A stretch of 64,000 nucleotides of DNA from Xanthostigma xanthostigma (GCA_963575645.1 OY754464.1:78404948-78468947), one strand, 5' to 3'; shown: positions 21,376-33,037, counted from the stretch's first letter. Notes: generated by a model from the letters alone, not told the origin. Numbers and translations: made by a program.

Positions 21376-23046
21376 ATCGTATCGTTATATGTTTGCAGTA
21401 ATTTTACGTTTAAAATACTACAAATATGCTCACTCTACCGAACTCCTAAACCCAATGTTAGTAAAGTTAGCAATAGTGTATACTGTATAGAATCAACTTT
21501 GGACACCCCGCATAGTAAATAAATGCAACATTCCGCGAATTACATTATATCCGTTGATTTGATGTCGATTGAAAATTATTAAGCGGGGCTGCCACAAGGC
21601 TCATATTTTTTCAATTTTTCAGATTTCAGAAAAGGGAAGGGCGTTTGGGGGATTTCTTTAAAAAACAATTACAGGGTCATGTATATAAAGTGAGATAGTA
21701 ATACAGTAATTCTACACCAGTTGCTATGACGTGTATATGTGATTTCTGATTGGTTAGATTCAAAAAATGACGGTAAAAGACAAAAAAAAATATTCGTACT
21801 TTTGAGGAAATTTGTGAATTATCCGCAGTTTTTTTTTTTTGGAACGTCAAAAATTAGCGTTTTCTGCGAAGTAAAAATTTGGGCACATCGAGTTATCGTA
21901 ATGGACTCTTTCGAAAGTATTAATTTCGCCGAATTTCTTATTTCTCTATTCGGTTCTCGGTCAAGGGCATAAATATTTTTTTTCTTTAATTAAAAAAAAT
22001 CAATATTTTTTTTAAGTTTAGTTATCACACAGGAATACTCACGAAGGAAGGTGTCAAGCAAAATATTAATTCCCAAACTAATTTTACAAATTCCTTTTCA
22101 AAAAGTATTTCTAAATTTTATTTTTTAGTCACGTAATTATCCCCTTTACCCCCCATATCTACGCTCTTGTTCTCGGTAACATGAAATTTGAATTAAAAAA
22201 AAAATATTTCAAAAAAACTGCCCATTCTTTTAAATAAATTTTCTTCAATTCAAATTTGACATTGTTTACTTGTTTACATAACTAAATTTGGAATGAGTTA
22301 AGTACTTAGATTTTTTGAAATTATCTTTATTTACTTCAACCGCGCACTCATTTTTTTTTTCATCGGACATCTGATTAATGCCCATATTCATCGAACACCA
22401 TTAAAGATAGAAGTTACTAATCTTGGAACAAATTTATTCGTTAGAATAAAATTTACTTTCACTTCACCAAGCAAAATATAAGGTAGAAAAGTTAGTTAAA
22501 TAATAAATATACACTACAGTATACTCCTTACTCTCTTTGTTGAATATTTTGACTTTCACCCAAAAACCAGACCGATTGCGTTAATGCAAACGTCAAAAAA
22601 AAAAGTTACACAAAATAATAATGTTTTCTCCTAACCCAATTTCACACAAAACTTCTCCTAACTTTATTCTTTTACAACTATACACTTCACAAAAGGTTAA
22701 TAAACAACACATAAATACATTCACAAGAGCAAACTGTAGATATAATACTCCACGTTTATAATATGAATTTATTGCATAGCCCAATAGGTTACAATCGTCA
22801 GTTACAAATTACATTACAAATAATTAATAATACCTATACATAATTTTATAATAATCCATGTATGTTATACGGTTCTTTCGTTATTATGTACTGCTTTAAT
22901 AAGTTATTAAGGTTAAGTATTGTTCAAATCTTTTAAAAAATTGGTTGTTATTGATTTTTCATAATTTTCGATAATTAATTAACTTCTGCATTCTATTATA
23001 AAATAAGTATAGGTTATACTAATTATTTTTTTTATATTTTTAGATT
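21376..23046. other. Non-coding, AT-rich
   Basis: Short repeat pieces only. 21870-21910 shares the GGGCACATCGAGTTAT block with 26520, and 22380-22540 is the reverse complement of 3840-3990. No gene is supported. Confidence 0.4.
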
Positions 23047-23165
23047 ATTTCTGAAGAAGATCTAAATCCAGATCGAAACGTCATCTTTTGTAATATTGAT
23101 TTATAATTTTATTTTTTTCAATATATAGTCTGAAAAAAATTGGTAGACAATTTTATTTATTTGGT
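23030..23165 (+). mobile_element. Penelope-like element 3'-end fragment
   Basis: It carries the hammerhead-like motif CTGAAGAAGATCTAAATCC...GAAACGTC at 23051-23082, then an AATATAT...GTCTGA and AAATTGGTAGACAATTTTA end. The same order is found downstream of the Penelope endonuclease frame at 31098-31216. Confidence 0.6.
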
Positions 23166-23697
23166 TAAGTATTATGATGTTTGTGGGGGCTATTATTATT
23201 TTATCAGGCGAATGAATATTTATACCCTCGAAGTAAGACAGAATAGATTTATACCTGCAGTAGACATAATTACGCTTGGTGAATTGAATTATCGCTATTT
23301 TTTCGGAGGCATTGCTATCTGAAGAACAAATGAACCGAAAAAAAGCGAGTGTGCTTTAGACCACACGACTGAAGTAAAACTTCTTCCTGCTATAATATAT
23401 AATAATGATACAATAAATAGTCGATAATCTATCACTATATTTTGATTAGACATCCTGATTTAACGACACAATATAACCTCACTCTGTAGCACATATCTAC
23501 AAAGACGAAATGTTTAAAATATAATTTTTGATTAATTAATAGGCAAAATATGTATTAGCATAATTTATAATACATTTAAAAGGATTTATTAACTAACCTA
23601 CATTATTTCCCGTAACAAAATGCAGCAAAATTCGATGAAATGTATTTTTGATACAAAAACAATTGTTTTCATTTTAAACGTCAAATAGTTGTCAAAA

Positions 23698-24660
23698 AAA
23701 AGAATTTCGATTTATGCTCCGTCTTTGTCGCACTCACTAACTTATGTCTCCCTCTCAACTTCCAATATACGAAACGTAACGCTCTCTCTTACTATCTTCA
23801 CTAACTTATATCTCCCTCTCAACTACCGTTCGCCTCCGTCTTTGTCGCACTCACTAACTTATATCTCCCTCTCAACTTCCAATATACGAAACGTATAACT
23901 CTCTCTCTTCCTATCTTCACTAACTTATATCTCCCTCTCAAATACCGTTCGCCTCCGTCTTTGTCGCACTCACTAACTTATATCTCCCTCTCAACTTCCA
24001 ATATACGAAACGTAACTCTCTCTCTTACTATCTTCACTAACTTATATCTCCCTCTCAAATACCGTTCGCCTCCGTCTTTGTCGCACTCACTAACTGATAT
24101 CTCCCTCTCAACTTCCAATATACGAAACGTATAACTCTCTCTCTTCCTATCTTCACTAACTTATATCTCCCTCTCAAATACCGTTCGCCTCCGTCTTTGT
24201 CGCACTAACTAACTTATATCTCCCTCTCAACTTCCAATATACGAAACGTAACTCTCTCTCTTACTATCTTCACTAACTTATATCTCCCTCTCAAATACCG
24301 TTCGCCTCCGTCTTTGTCGCACTCACTAACTTATATCTCCCTCTCAACTTCCAATATACGAAACGTAACTCTCTCTCTTACTATCTTCACTAACTTATAT
24401 CTCCCTCTCAAATACCGTTCGCCTCCGTCTTTGTCGCACTCACTAACTTATATCTCCCTCTCAACTTCCAATATACGAAACGTAACTCTCTCTCTTACTA
24501 TCTTCACTAACTTATATCTCCCTCTCAAATACCGTTCGCCTCCGTCTTTGTCGCACTCACTAACTTATATCTCCCTCTCAACTTCCAATATACGAAACGT
24601 ATAACTCTCTCTCTTCCTATCTTCACTAACTTATATCTCCCTCTCAACTACCGTACGCCT
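23698..24660. repeat. 117/119-bp satellite array, 8 units
   Basis: CTCCGTCTTTGTCGCACT starts at 23717, 23834, 23953, 24070, 24189, 24306, 24423 and 24540, giving steps of 117, 119, 117, 119, 117, 117 and 117. The longer variant has an extra AT after the AAACGT block. 117 is divisible by three, so frames stay open over runs of short units. The array is pyrimidine-rich on the + strand (TCTCCCTCTCAA). Confidence 0.9.
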
Positions 24661-25030
24661 CGAAGGATCACGCACCGTTCGCCTCGTCCGATGATGCACT
24701 TCCGTAAACGCTTTCGTCAGGCATTTACCAGCTTACTCTCCAAGTCAAGCGTGCCTAAAGTTAAGTTTTACTTCAATAAATGGCTACTTACGTTCGGTGA
24801 CTATGGCGCAGTAGGTGTAAGCTCCGCTTTAGTTTCAATAATATATTGTATGCTCAGACTGTTTCAAGATCGAACTAATTAAACGGTTTAATATTGCGAT
24901 GATTCGGGCGACGCGAATCGTCAACCCTTACCGTTGCGGCAGATGCATCGGCAAGGTGCATCGCCGGTTTTTTAATTAGCATATGCATATTATGCATATA
25001 TTATAAACGATGTGCACATAAACTGCAGTG
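24661..25030. other. Unassigned sequence next to satellite
   Basis: It is less AT-rich than its surroundings, starts with another CGTTCGCCTC piece of the satellite and holds short hairpins (ATTCGGGCGACGCGAATCG at about 24902, GGTGCATCGCC at about 24955). One 63-codon frame (24691-24882) is basic at its start and hydrophobic near its end. I recognise no family. Confidence 0.35.
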
Positions 25031-26279
25031 CACGAGGAGATTGTAAATGTCTGAAGCTTCAGACGATGTCGCGCTAGAAATTTATAGTGTTGGGAACACA
25101 TTTGTGTTTGCTTAATCCTTTATCAAATACCTCACTCATCTCACTCTGATACCCACATATCTTTAACGCGCTCTCTAACTCTTTCGGGCCAAACTGAAAG
25201 TCTATCAGGTTGTAAAAATTAGGCAAGTATTTAATGCGGCGACAAATTCATCTAAATTAGGGATTAAAAAAAACCAAAAGAAATGAAAATTTATAATCAC
25301 AACTCAAAAACATGTTCAAAAATGAAAATTTAAAAATAAAAAGTAAAAAATACTAAAAAATAGGGTTTTTTGCATTTTTCTCGGAAGTTTTGAGGTTATG
25401 TTATATAGTAACCTGTACAAAATTTGCAGATTTTTTCATGATCTACAACTTTTGTTTTGGATATATTTTTATTCTATTACAAAAAAAAGATTATTTTGCT
25501 TATTTATGTGAAGCATTATTATTCTAATTTAATGTTTATAACATTACTGCGAAAAAATTAGGTTTCCGGTCAAATAATGAAAGACAGTTTCTTTTGTATA
25601 TTTGTTCGTACAATTGTATGGTGTAATCCGTTTTTCAATTTTCTTAAAAATTTAAACAAATTATTAACAATTACTGAAAAATTCCTAGTTACAAAAGTAA
25701 TTTTTTAGTTTTTCCAATTTTTGAGCGTGTTGTTAAATAGGCACTATTAACTTTTATTATTGTATCAGAAATTACATCTAAAAACACAAAAAATAAGCAC
25801 AGGAAGAACTCTGTACGATGAATTTTCACCGTAGAATTTTCATTTGAAAAAAATTGTTTTTTTACTGAAAGAACTGAATATCACAAAAACCTTTCGATTT
25901 TTTTATGGAAAAATATTTGTGCTTATTTAAGACATAAAGAGGCATGCTTTCACAAAATTTTATCAAAATTGAGTTATTTATGCGAAAATGAAAAATAAAA
26001 AACAAAAGAATCGTTTTCTTCGCACATTTTGCATTTTTCACGGACATTTTGAGATCACAGTAAAAAGTGACCTCTATGAAAGTTGTAGATCTTTTTATGT
26101 TCTACAACTGTCCTGTAGAACATTTTTTGATAGAACATTAAGTTTCGCTGCAAAACGCTATAAGATATTTTGCCCCCCTTTTTGACCCCCCCGAATTAAC
26201 CCTTTACTGGCCCCTTTACCGTTTACAATGATAAAAGTTCTGTCTACAATTAATACACATTCTAAATCTAATTTGCCTG
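25031..26279. other. Non-coding, AT-rich
   Basis: Two loosely related segments (about 25370-25450 and 26010-26115, each with a GTTGTAGAT or ATCTACAAC block) also resemble 17440-17530. These are repeat remnants. No gene is supported. Confidence 0.4.
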
Positions 26280-26510
26280 CACTAATAGGGCTCTTCATAT
26301 TTGCATACCAAACATCCTCCCAAAATTTGGTTTCAATCCGCTCATCCGTTTGACCTGTATCGCATTCACAGACTAACAGACGCACTGAGTTTTTTCAAAA
26401 ATAAGTTTTTTGGATTCGGGGGATCTCAAAACGGAAAGATATTGTAAAATTTTTGAAAAGTGTTTTTTGATCTAAACTAGTACCATTCCCTACTTGTGGG
26501 TTGGAATGGA
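26280..26510 (+). repeat. Dispersed repeat, uninterrupted copy
   Basis: It runs from the 'agggctcttcat' block through 'caatccgctcatccgtttga' to 'accattccctacttgtgggt'. It gives the ancestral order for the LINE-split copy at 10262-12390. Confidence 0.65.
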
Positions 26511-27026
26511 ATTGTCAAAATTTGGGCACATCGAGTTATTGTACTGGACTTTAATGATTTTGTTCAACAGCGATAAAATGTTTCCTCAACTCTACATATT
26601 TTTTTTTTGTATTTTATTAAAAAAAATTAATTACATCAAGAATTCCGGGAATCTGGACTCCAATAATAACAAGCCTAAATTAAAATTAGCAACAATTATC
26701 ATGTTAGATTTGATTTTAAAAGTGCATAAAGAATGAAATCGCAACGCAAAGAAAACTTCATGATTTGTTATTTTTAATCCTATGTAAACAGTAAGTGATT
26801 TCTTATAGTGCCGTTTTTATGGAAAAACGACTCGCTATTCTCGTCTACATATCGCATCTTTATCGATGACAGAAAATGACACGAAAATCGTGTCATTTTT
26901 GACCAATTGCACCTTCCCCAAGCCACCGCTAAGAGGATGGACTTATGAAGTAGCCACCTCAGTGCATTTGACCAATTCATTAATCCATTCTGTAAATTTA
27001 AAAACACTTACCAAACATTGGTTAAA

Positions 27027-27168
27027 AAAAGTCAAGGTAAACTTTTACTTATTCGTCGCTTTCGATTATGGAACGCACCTTAACCACCTTACTATTACTC
27101 TAGTAATAGTTAAGGTGCGTTCTAAATTTGCCATAATCGAAAGCGACGAATAAGTAAAATTTTACCAA
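27027..27168. repeat. Fold-back of ~140 bp
   Basis: The arm ACTTATTCGTCGCTTTCGAT and the following AACGCACCTTAAC are matched in reverse complement at 27112-27160, with a short centre near 27100. A smaller hairpin (TGACACGAAAATCGTGTCA) lies at about 26878-26896. Confidence 0.75.
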
Positions 27169-27599
27169 AGTCAATAACGTTGGCTCCATAAACCCGCACA
27201 CAAAAAACTGCACAACACTTTTTCTAAACACCAGTAACTGAAGTACGTTAATTTAAAATATCGAATTTCACTAAAAAAGTAGTAATACACATTTATTACC
27301 AATTATTTAAAAGTCCATTTATAACCAGCGTACGACAAAAACTAATCTGGCATGAACATGATTATAAATTTCAAATAATTAGAAAATAATTGACTTTGAA
27401 ATACAAATTATATAATACAGATCATACCGGCTCGACTACTACAACTTTAGCGATTATTATGTACCTATAGTTAGGGATGTGACGCGCAAAAAAACCATGT
27501 CGTCCCACCTTTCTGCCGCCTGATGCATGAAGCTATTAATTTAGAGCATTTTATCTTATATGATATACTAGCTGACCCGGCGAACTTCGTACCGCCTAA

Positions 27600-28108
27600 G
27601 GCCGTTTGTCCACCGCCGCCGTCACCGAGAACGAGATGACGGCGCCGATTTAGCGATACATACATTTACTATGGCCATGTGTTCACCACACGCCCGTCAC
27701 CCGAGCGTGACCGCTAGAACTCGTCACGGTTTTATGACGGGCCGATTGTCCACACACTACCGTCGCACCGCGCCGTTCGCCCGGTTTTTGTTTTGTCTGT
27801 CATAAAATTTGTAAAAAAATGGCTAACAAATTCAAATACGATATTTACACATTAATTGAAATTGTAGAGAGTAAAGACTGTTTGTGGGATAAAACAAAGG
27901 ATGTGTCCAAAGATAAAATTTTGAGAAAAAATGCGTGGCGCGAAGTTTGCGTTTTTTTGGAGCCCAGCTTTGAAAATATACAATATATAAAGCTCTAGAA
28001 CTGAGCTCGCGGTGGACACACGATCGCCGTCACGTCATCTAAACTCTCGGCCCGTAGTAATCTCGTTCTCGGTGACGTCCCGGTGACGGCGGCGGTGGAC
28101 AAACGACC
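27600..28108. mobile_element. PIF/Harbinger-type MITE carrying a MADF frame
   Basis: Terminal inverted repeats (GGCCGTTTGTCCACCGCCGC and its near-complement) are flanked by TAA at 27597-27599 and 28109-28111, the 3-bp duplication of PIF/Harbinger. The interior encodes a MADF-type domain start (27819-27998). The element interrupts a retroposon end recognisable by CTAGCTGACCCGGCGAACTT. Confidence 0.8.
27819..27998 (+). pseudogene. MADF-domain protein remnant
   Basis: A 59-codon frame starts at an ATG after A-rich sequence and reads YTLIEIVESKDCLWDKTKDV, then SKDKILRKNAWREVCVFL. This is the opening of a MADF (Myb/SANT-like) DNA-binding domain, with its L-I-x-x-V, C/P-x-L-W-D and W-x-x-V positions. 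The frame stops where the third helix should follow. PIF/Harbinger elements encode a Myb/MADF-like partner of the transposase, so this is most likely that protein truncated in a deletion derivative. Confidence 0.65.
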
Positions 28109-29511
28109 TAACAGTCAATAAATATCATGTTAACTTTTAGCTAAACTTACTTTAGGATTTTATTAACGTAATAAAATGAATATAAAACATCTATTAAGTT
28201 CAATAGTTTATTAGTTTCACCCGGATGCGATAGATATATTTTGTGTTATTGGAAAATTCTGCATTTATGGTACCTAACAGTTTACTAAATTAACGTTTTC
28301 GATTTTGGCGAATTTTTAGACGCAAAAACCATCCCGTTATCGTTTTTTAAGGAACTACCCCGAAACGCCCTCCCCTTTTCACTGCGCAAAAAAAAACGCC
28401 ATGGTATCGACAGCACCCCGTTATAAGAAAATCCCCCGAAACGCCGAAATCGGAAGCGTTAATTCAGTAAAATTTTACCAAATTTATTACATAAAAGAAA
28501 AATTTCTTGTAAAATAGAATAATAAATCATTATAAAAAGTACTCATTACTGTTGTGTATTAAGAATTTTGCATTTTAATATTATTAAAGAATTGAAATTA
28601 TTTTATCATTTTGTCAAAACATAACAATTACTATATAAAAAACAACGATGGCATAAATCCCTTCTGCGCATGCGCAGATTTTCTCCAAAAAAAATAAAGA
28701 AGTAAAAGTAGATAGTCAAAGATGGTAAAAAAACGGTTAAAATTTAAAAAAAAATCTGCCCTTCATTTTTAGGTTCTGTTAGAGCCAAATGACCGGGAAA
28801 TACCAATTACACCGTCTCCAAGTCACTCCTAATAAAGTGAAGGAGTGTACTTTATAAACTGTACCGGTGTACACCCAGCTTAACTGTGTCACTAAGATCG
28901 AAAAGATCCGATCTAACGTTAGTTAGTTCCAAACTAGGCCACGTAACGTTCACAATATTATGCTTTTTCGCTAACTTGCAGTGGCGGCTCGTGAACATGA
29001 ATTAAGGGGGGCGATTAATTAAATTATGAATCACAGACACGCCCCATGCTGTTTTAACTATTAACTTTTCCTTAAACAGTGTTGACAACAAGCTACAATA
29101 TACACTGCAACACTAGTCACTACTGCCATAAGCCGTGTGTCGTGTATCATGTATGTGTATGAACGACATACGTAGCGCCGAGTCAAAGCCGTTGACTGAA
29201 TGAGATAGAATCAGAATATGATAGTGACAGATGCTTATTTGTAGTAATGTGCTGACGATAAATGCAGCTCATAACCCTATACCTTGCCGGTCAGAAGTAG
29301 AACGGACCACAGTGTACAGCGGAGGTATCTGATGATGACGTTTCATGTGCTGCTTCAGATCGCAGAACAGCGCCTGAACGCAAGAAATATTGCCACACGA
29401 GTTTTGTGATTTATCAGTGGCTGTTAAAATTTAGCGCGGATTCTTTAATGATTACACTATATTTCCTAAGAATAATTAATTTTGGTTAAATATGGATATT
29501 ATAATCTATAC
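28109..29511. other. Non-coding with repeat pieces
   Basis: 28109-28460 is the rest of the retroposon split by the MADF element. 28630-28700 is a small piece of the CGCATGCGC family. 28979-29000 (CAGTGGCGGCTCGTG) pairs with AGCCGCCACTG at 31335-31346 and may be the left end of a larger hAT-type element, though no clean 8-bp target duplication is visible. Confidence 0.4.
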
Positions 29512-30154
29512 CAGAGGTGCCCGAGCTTTTTTGTCTCGTAGACCACTCGCCATGTTTTTCGGTTTTGGGTAGACCCCCTGCTTATCTGATATTGATTTTT
29601 TTGCATATTCATTAATTTCAAATGTATTTTTGATTAGTTTTATACATTTATTAATTAAATTCAAATAAAACGAATCAAATTAAAATTTACATTCTGTTAC
29701 ATAAAATAACTAAGCAAAAAATAAATGCTTTTAGTGTGAGGGATGAACCTGATGCTTTAATAATAAATTTTCAACATTTGGCATCAATTTAGTTAGTTTT
29801 AGGCCTAGTTTATATGAGAGGCGTTCAACGCGCGTTTACAATTTCTATACAATTGTATAGAACTGTTTATATGATAACGCGCGTTATCATATAAACAGTT
29901 CAATACAATTGTATAGAAATTGTAAACGCGCGTTGGGCCAACGCGCGTTGAACGCTCTTCATGTGTGCTAGGCCATAATCTTAAATCTCCTCGGTTAACG
30001 ATGTCCAGTTTGTTTCTTTTTTTGTTAGGAGATTCACTATCGTTGACCCCCATTTTCATTTCATGGACCCCCAATTTTTTTTTTGCTGACATGGACCCTT
30101 TGCAACTTGTCGTCGACCCCTGGGGGTCGATATAGACCACTTTGGGAATCACTG
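29512..30154. mobile_element. hAT MITE with perfect 8-bp target duplication
   Basis: The ends CAGAGGTGCCC and GGGAATCACTG are imperfect inverted repeats of hAT style. ATCTATAC flanks both (29504-29511 and 30155-30162). A long palindrome at 29803-29975 is nested inside. The open frames here are accidental. Confidence 0.8.
29803..29975. repeat. Palindrome nested in hAT element
   Basis: Centred near 29888 (GATAACGCGCGTTATC). Inner arms carry TATACAATTGTATAG twice and outer arms carry CAACGCGCG and GGCCTAG. It is probably a separate small MITE that inserted into the hAT element. Confidence 0.75.
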
Positions 30155-30413
30155 ATCTATACAAATAAATAAAATTGAAGGGTGTGTTACATAATATAAT
30201 ATAGTATTATTCTCCTGTGTCTGTATATATCGTAACGGATTACAAAATCCACATACTGCGAGAGTTGTTTTTTTAATGAATTATACAGACATTATTGGCT
30301 TAATTAGTTCAAATAAATGAAAACCTTACTTAGCCTGTAATTGAACAGTTTTAAAGTTCCTAGAGCGAATTTTCAGTTTTCATCACTTATTTCTGTTTAC
30401 GTTTTTGTACCTA

Positions 30414-30607
30414 TCTATACATATAAATAAAATGTCTGTCTGTTTGTTCCGGTTAATCTCCGAAACGACTGGACCGATTTTTACGGGACTTTCACTGGGA
30501 GATAGCTGATGTTATAAGGACTAACTTAGACTTATTTCAGAAAAAGAATTAGGGTTCCGCGCAAAAAAAATCAATTCCACTCGGACGAAGACGCGGGTTA
30601 CAGCTAG
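30414..30607 (+). mobile_element. Short Helitron, 194 bp
   Basis: 5' TCTATACATATAAATAAAAT, 3' GCGGGTTACAGCTAG, lying between A and T. The CTGTCTGTTTGTTCC and CTCCGAAACGACTGG blocks are typical of small insect Helitrons. It abuts the Penelope-like fragment directly. Confidence 0.6.
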
Positions 30608-30621
30608 TTCATTCTAAAACT

Positions 30622-30907
30622 ATGAAGTTGGGCAGGGATTCCCAACAATTTGTTAAAACGCGAATCAGAGAACATCGTAGCAATCTAAAATTAAACCCTG
30701 ATAAGCATAATGTCGTTACTAAGCATAAAATTGACTATGACCACAAAATTAATTGGAATAATGTTAAAATTTTAGATAATGAAAGTAATTACCTATTTTA
30801 AAAGAAGTATTTCGGAAATGTTATACATAAAATCTAACAAAAACTCTCTTAATGCTCAATTAGATACCGAAAATTTAAGTAAAATTTATGATATTATTTT
30901 GAAATAA
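30622..30907 (+). pseudogene. Penelope GIY-YIG endonuclease, C-terminal part
   Basis: The first frame reads QQFVKTRIREHRSNLKLN, then HNVVTKHKIDYDHKINWNN and VKILDNESNY. One frameshift near 30795-30802 moves the reading to KRSISEMLYIKSNKNSLN and a stop at 30905. This is the late part of the GIY-YIG nuclease of Penelope-like elements: the R-x-x-E-H helix, the H-x-x-D-H-x-I-x-W segment and the E-x-N-Y-x-x-R-x-x-x-E block with the metal-binding glutamate. The GIY-YIG core and the reverse transcriptase are missing. The frameshift and truncation make it dead. Confidence 0.75.
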
Positions 30908-31097
30908 ATTTTTGTTTTTTTTTTTTTTTAAATAACTTTTTCTTTATGGGTACTTTGATATCCATGACTACGTATTAAAAAAATGTTTGTTATTAATTTT
31001 TCATTAATTTGTTTGATTCTTTCAAACTTCATCATTCGTGTAAATAAATAATAATTAATAATTTAATACTAATTAATTTTTATATTTTTAGATTTTT

Positions 31098-31129
31098 CTG
31101 AAGAAGATCCAAATCCGGATCGAAACGTC
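31098..31129 (+). ncRNA. Hammerhead-ribozyme-like motif of Penelope element
   Basis: It has CTGAAGA, then a 5-bp stem (GATCC/GGATC) closed by a short loop, then GAAAC and GTC. This is the core order (CUGANGA - stem II - GAAA) of hammerhead ribozymes, which are known in Penelope-like elements. An unpaired A follows the first core block, and the flanking stem I was not established, so self-cleavage is uncertain. Confidence 0.5.
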
Positions 31130-31744
31130 ATCTTATGTTATATTGATTTGTATTTTTATCATTTTTGTCAATATATCGTATGGTCTGAGAAAAATTGGTC
31201 GACAATTTTATTTACTTGAAGAGTTCTATTCAGACGTTAATCAAAGATTTGAATTATATAATATATATGAAGGAATCAAAAATTATTATTATCTACGAAT
31301 TTGGTTGTTCTGCAGTTTTGCAGCGCTCATATAGGAGCCGCCACTGCCAAATTGTCTGAGTCGAAACTCTCATCTCGCATAAATTACTAATAATATAAGA
31401 AAATAATAAAAAATAAAAGGCAAAGTAAACCAGAATACTTGTCCAAAATCTGTATAGGGATGAATTTATTAAATGATTTATGTCGCCAGCTACAATGAGT
31501 ACAGTAGGTACCTACTACACGTTATTTGTACGCTTACTGCAACCGCCATGCTGGGAGGCTGTGCTGGTTCATAACATATCATTGTGTTATTGCTGATTGC
31601 TTGATAACTTCTGTATTTCTTTGAGAATGGAGGTGTTTATAATTTTCAGATACGAAAGTCAGGCAAGGAAATTGTCTACCTCAGTATCGTGTGATTTATA
31701 ACATAGGGATAGGTATTAGGTCTCAGTATAAATAGTAGGTATTA

Positions 31745-32344
31745 GTGATGTGCCGGATCGTTAAAAATGTATATTGTTTATAGAGTAGCTACTGTTTGCT
31801 ACAATTGTTAAGAAACACCCATTGTTACAATGCTATCAACAAAGTAGTAGCTACTCTATAAACAATATATTATAATAATTACTAACTGTAACTAAACTCA
31901 TCTAAAAAAAAATGTATATCTTAACTTTCTTAGAGTACGCGGCGGTAAATATTAAACATCGACCTTTGGAAAGAGACTATTTGCTATGGGAAATAGTTAT
32001 TGACTTCTTTAAGAGTTAATTCTCATAACAGTTTGTCTCTTTCCAAAGATCGATGTGCAATATCTCAGTATAAAGATAGTTGTTTTAGTACCTTTGAGTT
32101 ATGTACTATTGGTATGGTACTCACTACGATAAATGTTTGCAATATAAAGGTGTCAAATACGATTAAAATAAAAAATAATCTGAATGGAATTTAACAGTTT
32201 TCCATTACTACCTAATCACCTATATCTATAAAATTTCATCTATGAATTGAAAATTAATTAGGTAAAAGATCCGCCAAAAACTAACGGATACGGATCTTTC
32301 TTCTCCCTCGGATATCCGCGGATACGGATATCCGCCACATCACT
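31745..32344. mobile_element. hAT MITE (AGTGATGTGCCGGAT ends), copy 1
   Basis: The ends AGTGATGTGCCGGATCG and ATCCGCCACATCACT are inverted repeats. Copies sit at the same place in intron 1 of both thaumatin-like genes (42117-43217 and 55163-55673). This copy holds an extra fold-back at 31771-31880 (GTTTATAGAGTAGCTACT arms). Confidence 0.7.
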
Positions 32345-32499
32345 ATTTATAACATAGGGATAAGTCTTAGTATAAATAGTATATTACACCAGAAGGGCCG
32401 AAAGTGTGGTGTATACTATTTTACTTCATACCTCGGTCGTAAGCACGCTTATTAATTAAATACATTAATTAATTACTTATTGATTACATAAAATCACAG

Positions 32500-32710
32500 A
32501 TAAATTCCAAGCGAAGTTTCGAGGTTATACGTAAAAACACGAATGACAGCTGTTCGCGACTACCTATTAGCTAAAATGTAATAGGGTTGCTATGGAAACG
32601 ACATCTAAACAACAGTTGATTGGCTGCGTTTTTGATTTACTACCGCCCGAACGTACGAACTTCCCGCATTGGTACGTGTAATCCCACCAAGGAGTAAATG
32701 TGAGATTTAC
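32500..32710. repeat. Dispersed repeat shared with 63690-63920
   Basis: Blocks GACAGCTGTTCGCGACTA, AACAACAGTTGATTGGCTGC and ACTACCGCCCGAACGTACG reappear in reverse complement near the right end of the window. No coding potential. Confidence 0.6.
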
Positions 32711-32731
32711 CCTATAATTTTTAAATAATTA

Positions 32732-33037
32732 CAGTAGAACTTCTTTAAGTCGAAAACCTCCAAAACTCGAAAAAATATTTTGTTCCCTTCCCTTCAAGCC
32801 TCAAAACCTCCATTATTCCAAATCTCAACACTCTATAAGTCGAAATAATCAGTGAGTCCCTACAAGCCATTTCGGTACTTTTCCGTCCATAATTCGAAAA
32901 AATAAATTATTAAGAATGAATCTTAACCTCTACAAGTCGAATATTTTCTTACAAAATTCGCCTATGCCGAAATCCTTCATAGGTCGAAAACTCTATAACT
33001 CGAATTTTTTGAAGTTCGACTTACAGACGTTCTACTG
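32732..33037. mobile_element. pogo/Tigger-like MITE
   Basis: The left end is CAGTAGAACTTCTTTAAGTC. The right end is the near-complement (TCGACTTACAGACG, TTCTACTG). Both sides are flanked by TA. The interior is a run of AAGTCGAAA-type repeats with no transposase left. Confidence 0.75.

Larger units (their letters stand above)
30608..31216 (+). mobile_element. Penelope-like element, 5'-truncated
   Basis: It carries the end of the GIY-YIG endonuclease frame (30622-30907), then an AT-rich untranslated part, a hammerhead-like motif at 31098-31129 and a terminal block ending AAATTGGTCGACAATTTTA. That block recurs at 12700, 23150 and, more weakly, 38590. Confidence 0.75.

Noticed and set aside
23689-24604. 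Repeat protein gene in the satellite
   Set aside because: Frames break wherever a 119-bp unit occurs, no promoter or splice signal is evident, and the composition follows the repeat.
23698-24660. CRISPR array
   Set aside because: Whole 117/119-bp units repeat with no unique spacers, in a eukaryotic setting.
29805-30164. 119-codon open frame on the minus strand
   Set aside because: It reads through a palindrome nested in a hAT MITE; no homology-like pattern.
28979-31346. Single 2.4-kb hAT element enclosing the Penelope and Helitron pieces
   Set aside because: The ends are complementary for about 11-16 bases but I see no matching 8-bp target duplication, so it stays unproven.
32000-32194. 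64-codon frame shared by three sites
   Set aside because: The sharing is due to the hAT MITE copies at 31745, 42117 and 55163; indels break the frame between copies.
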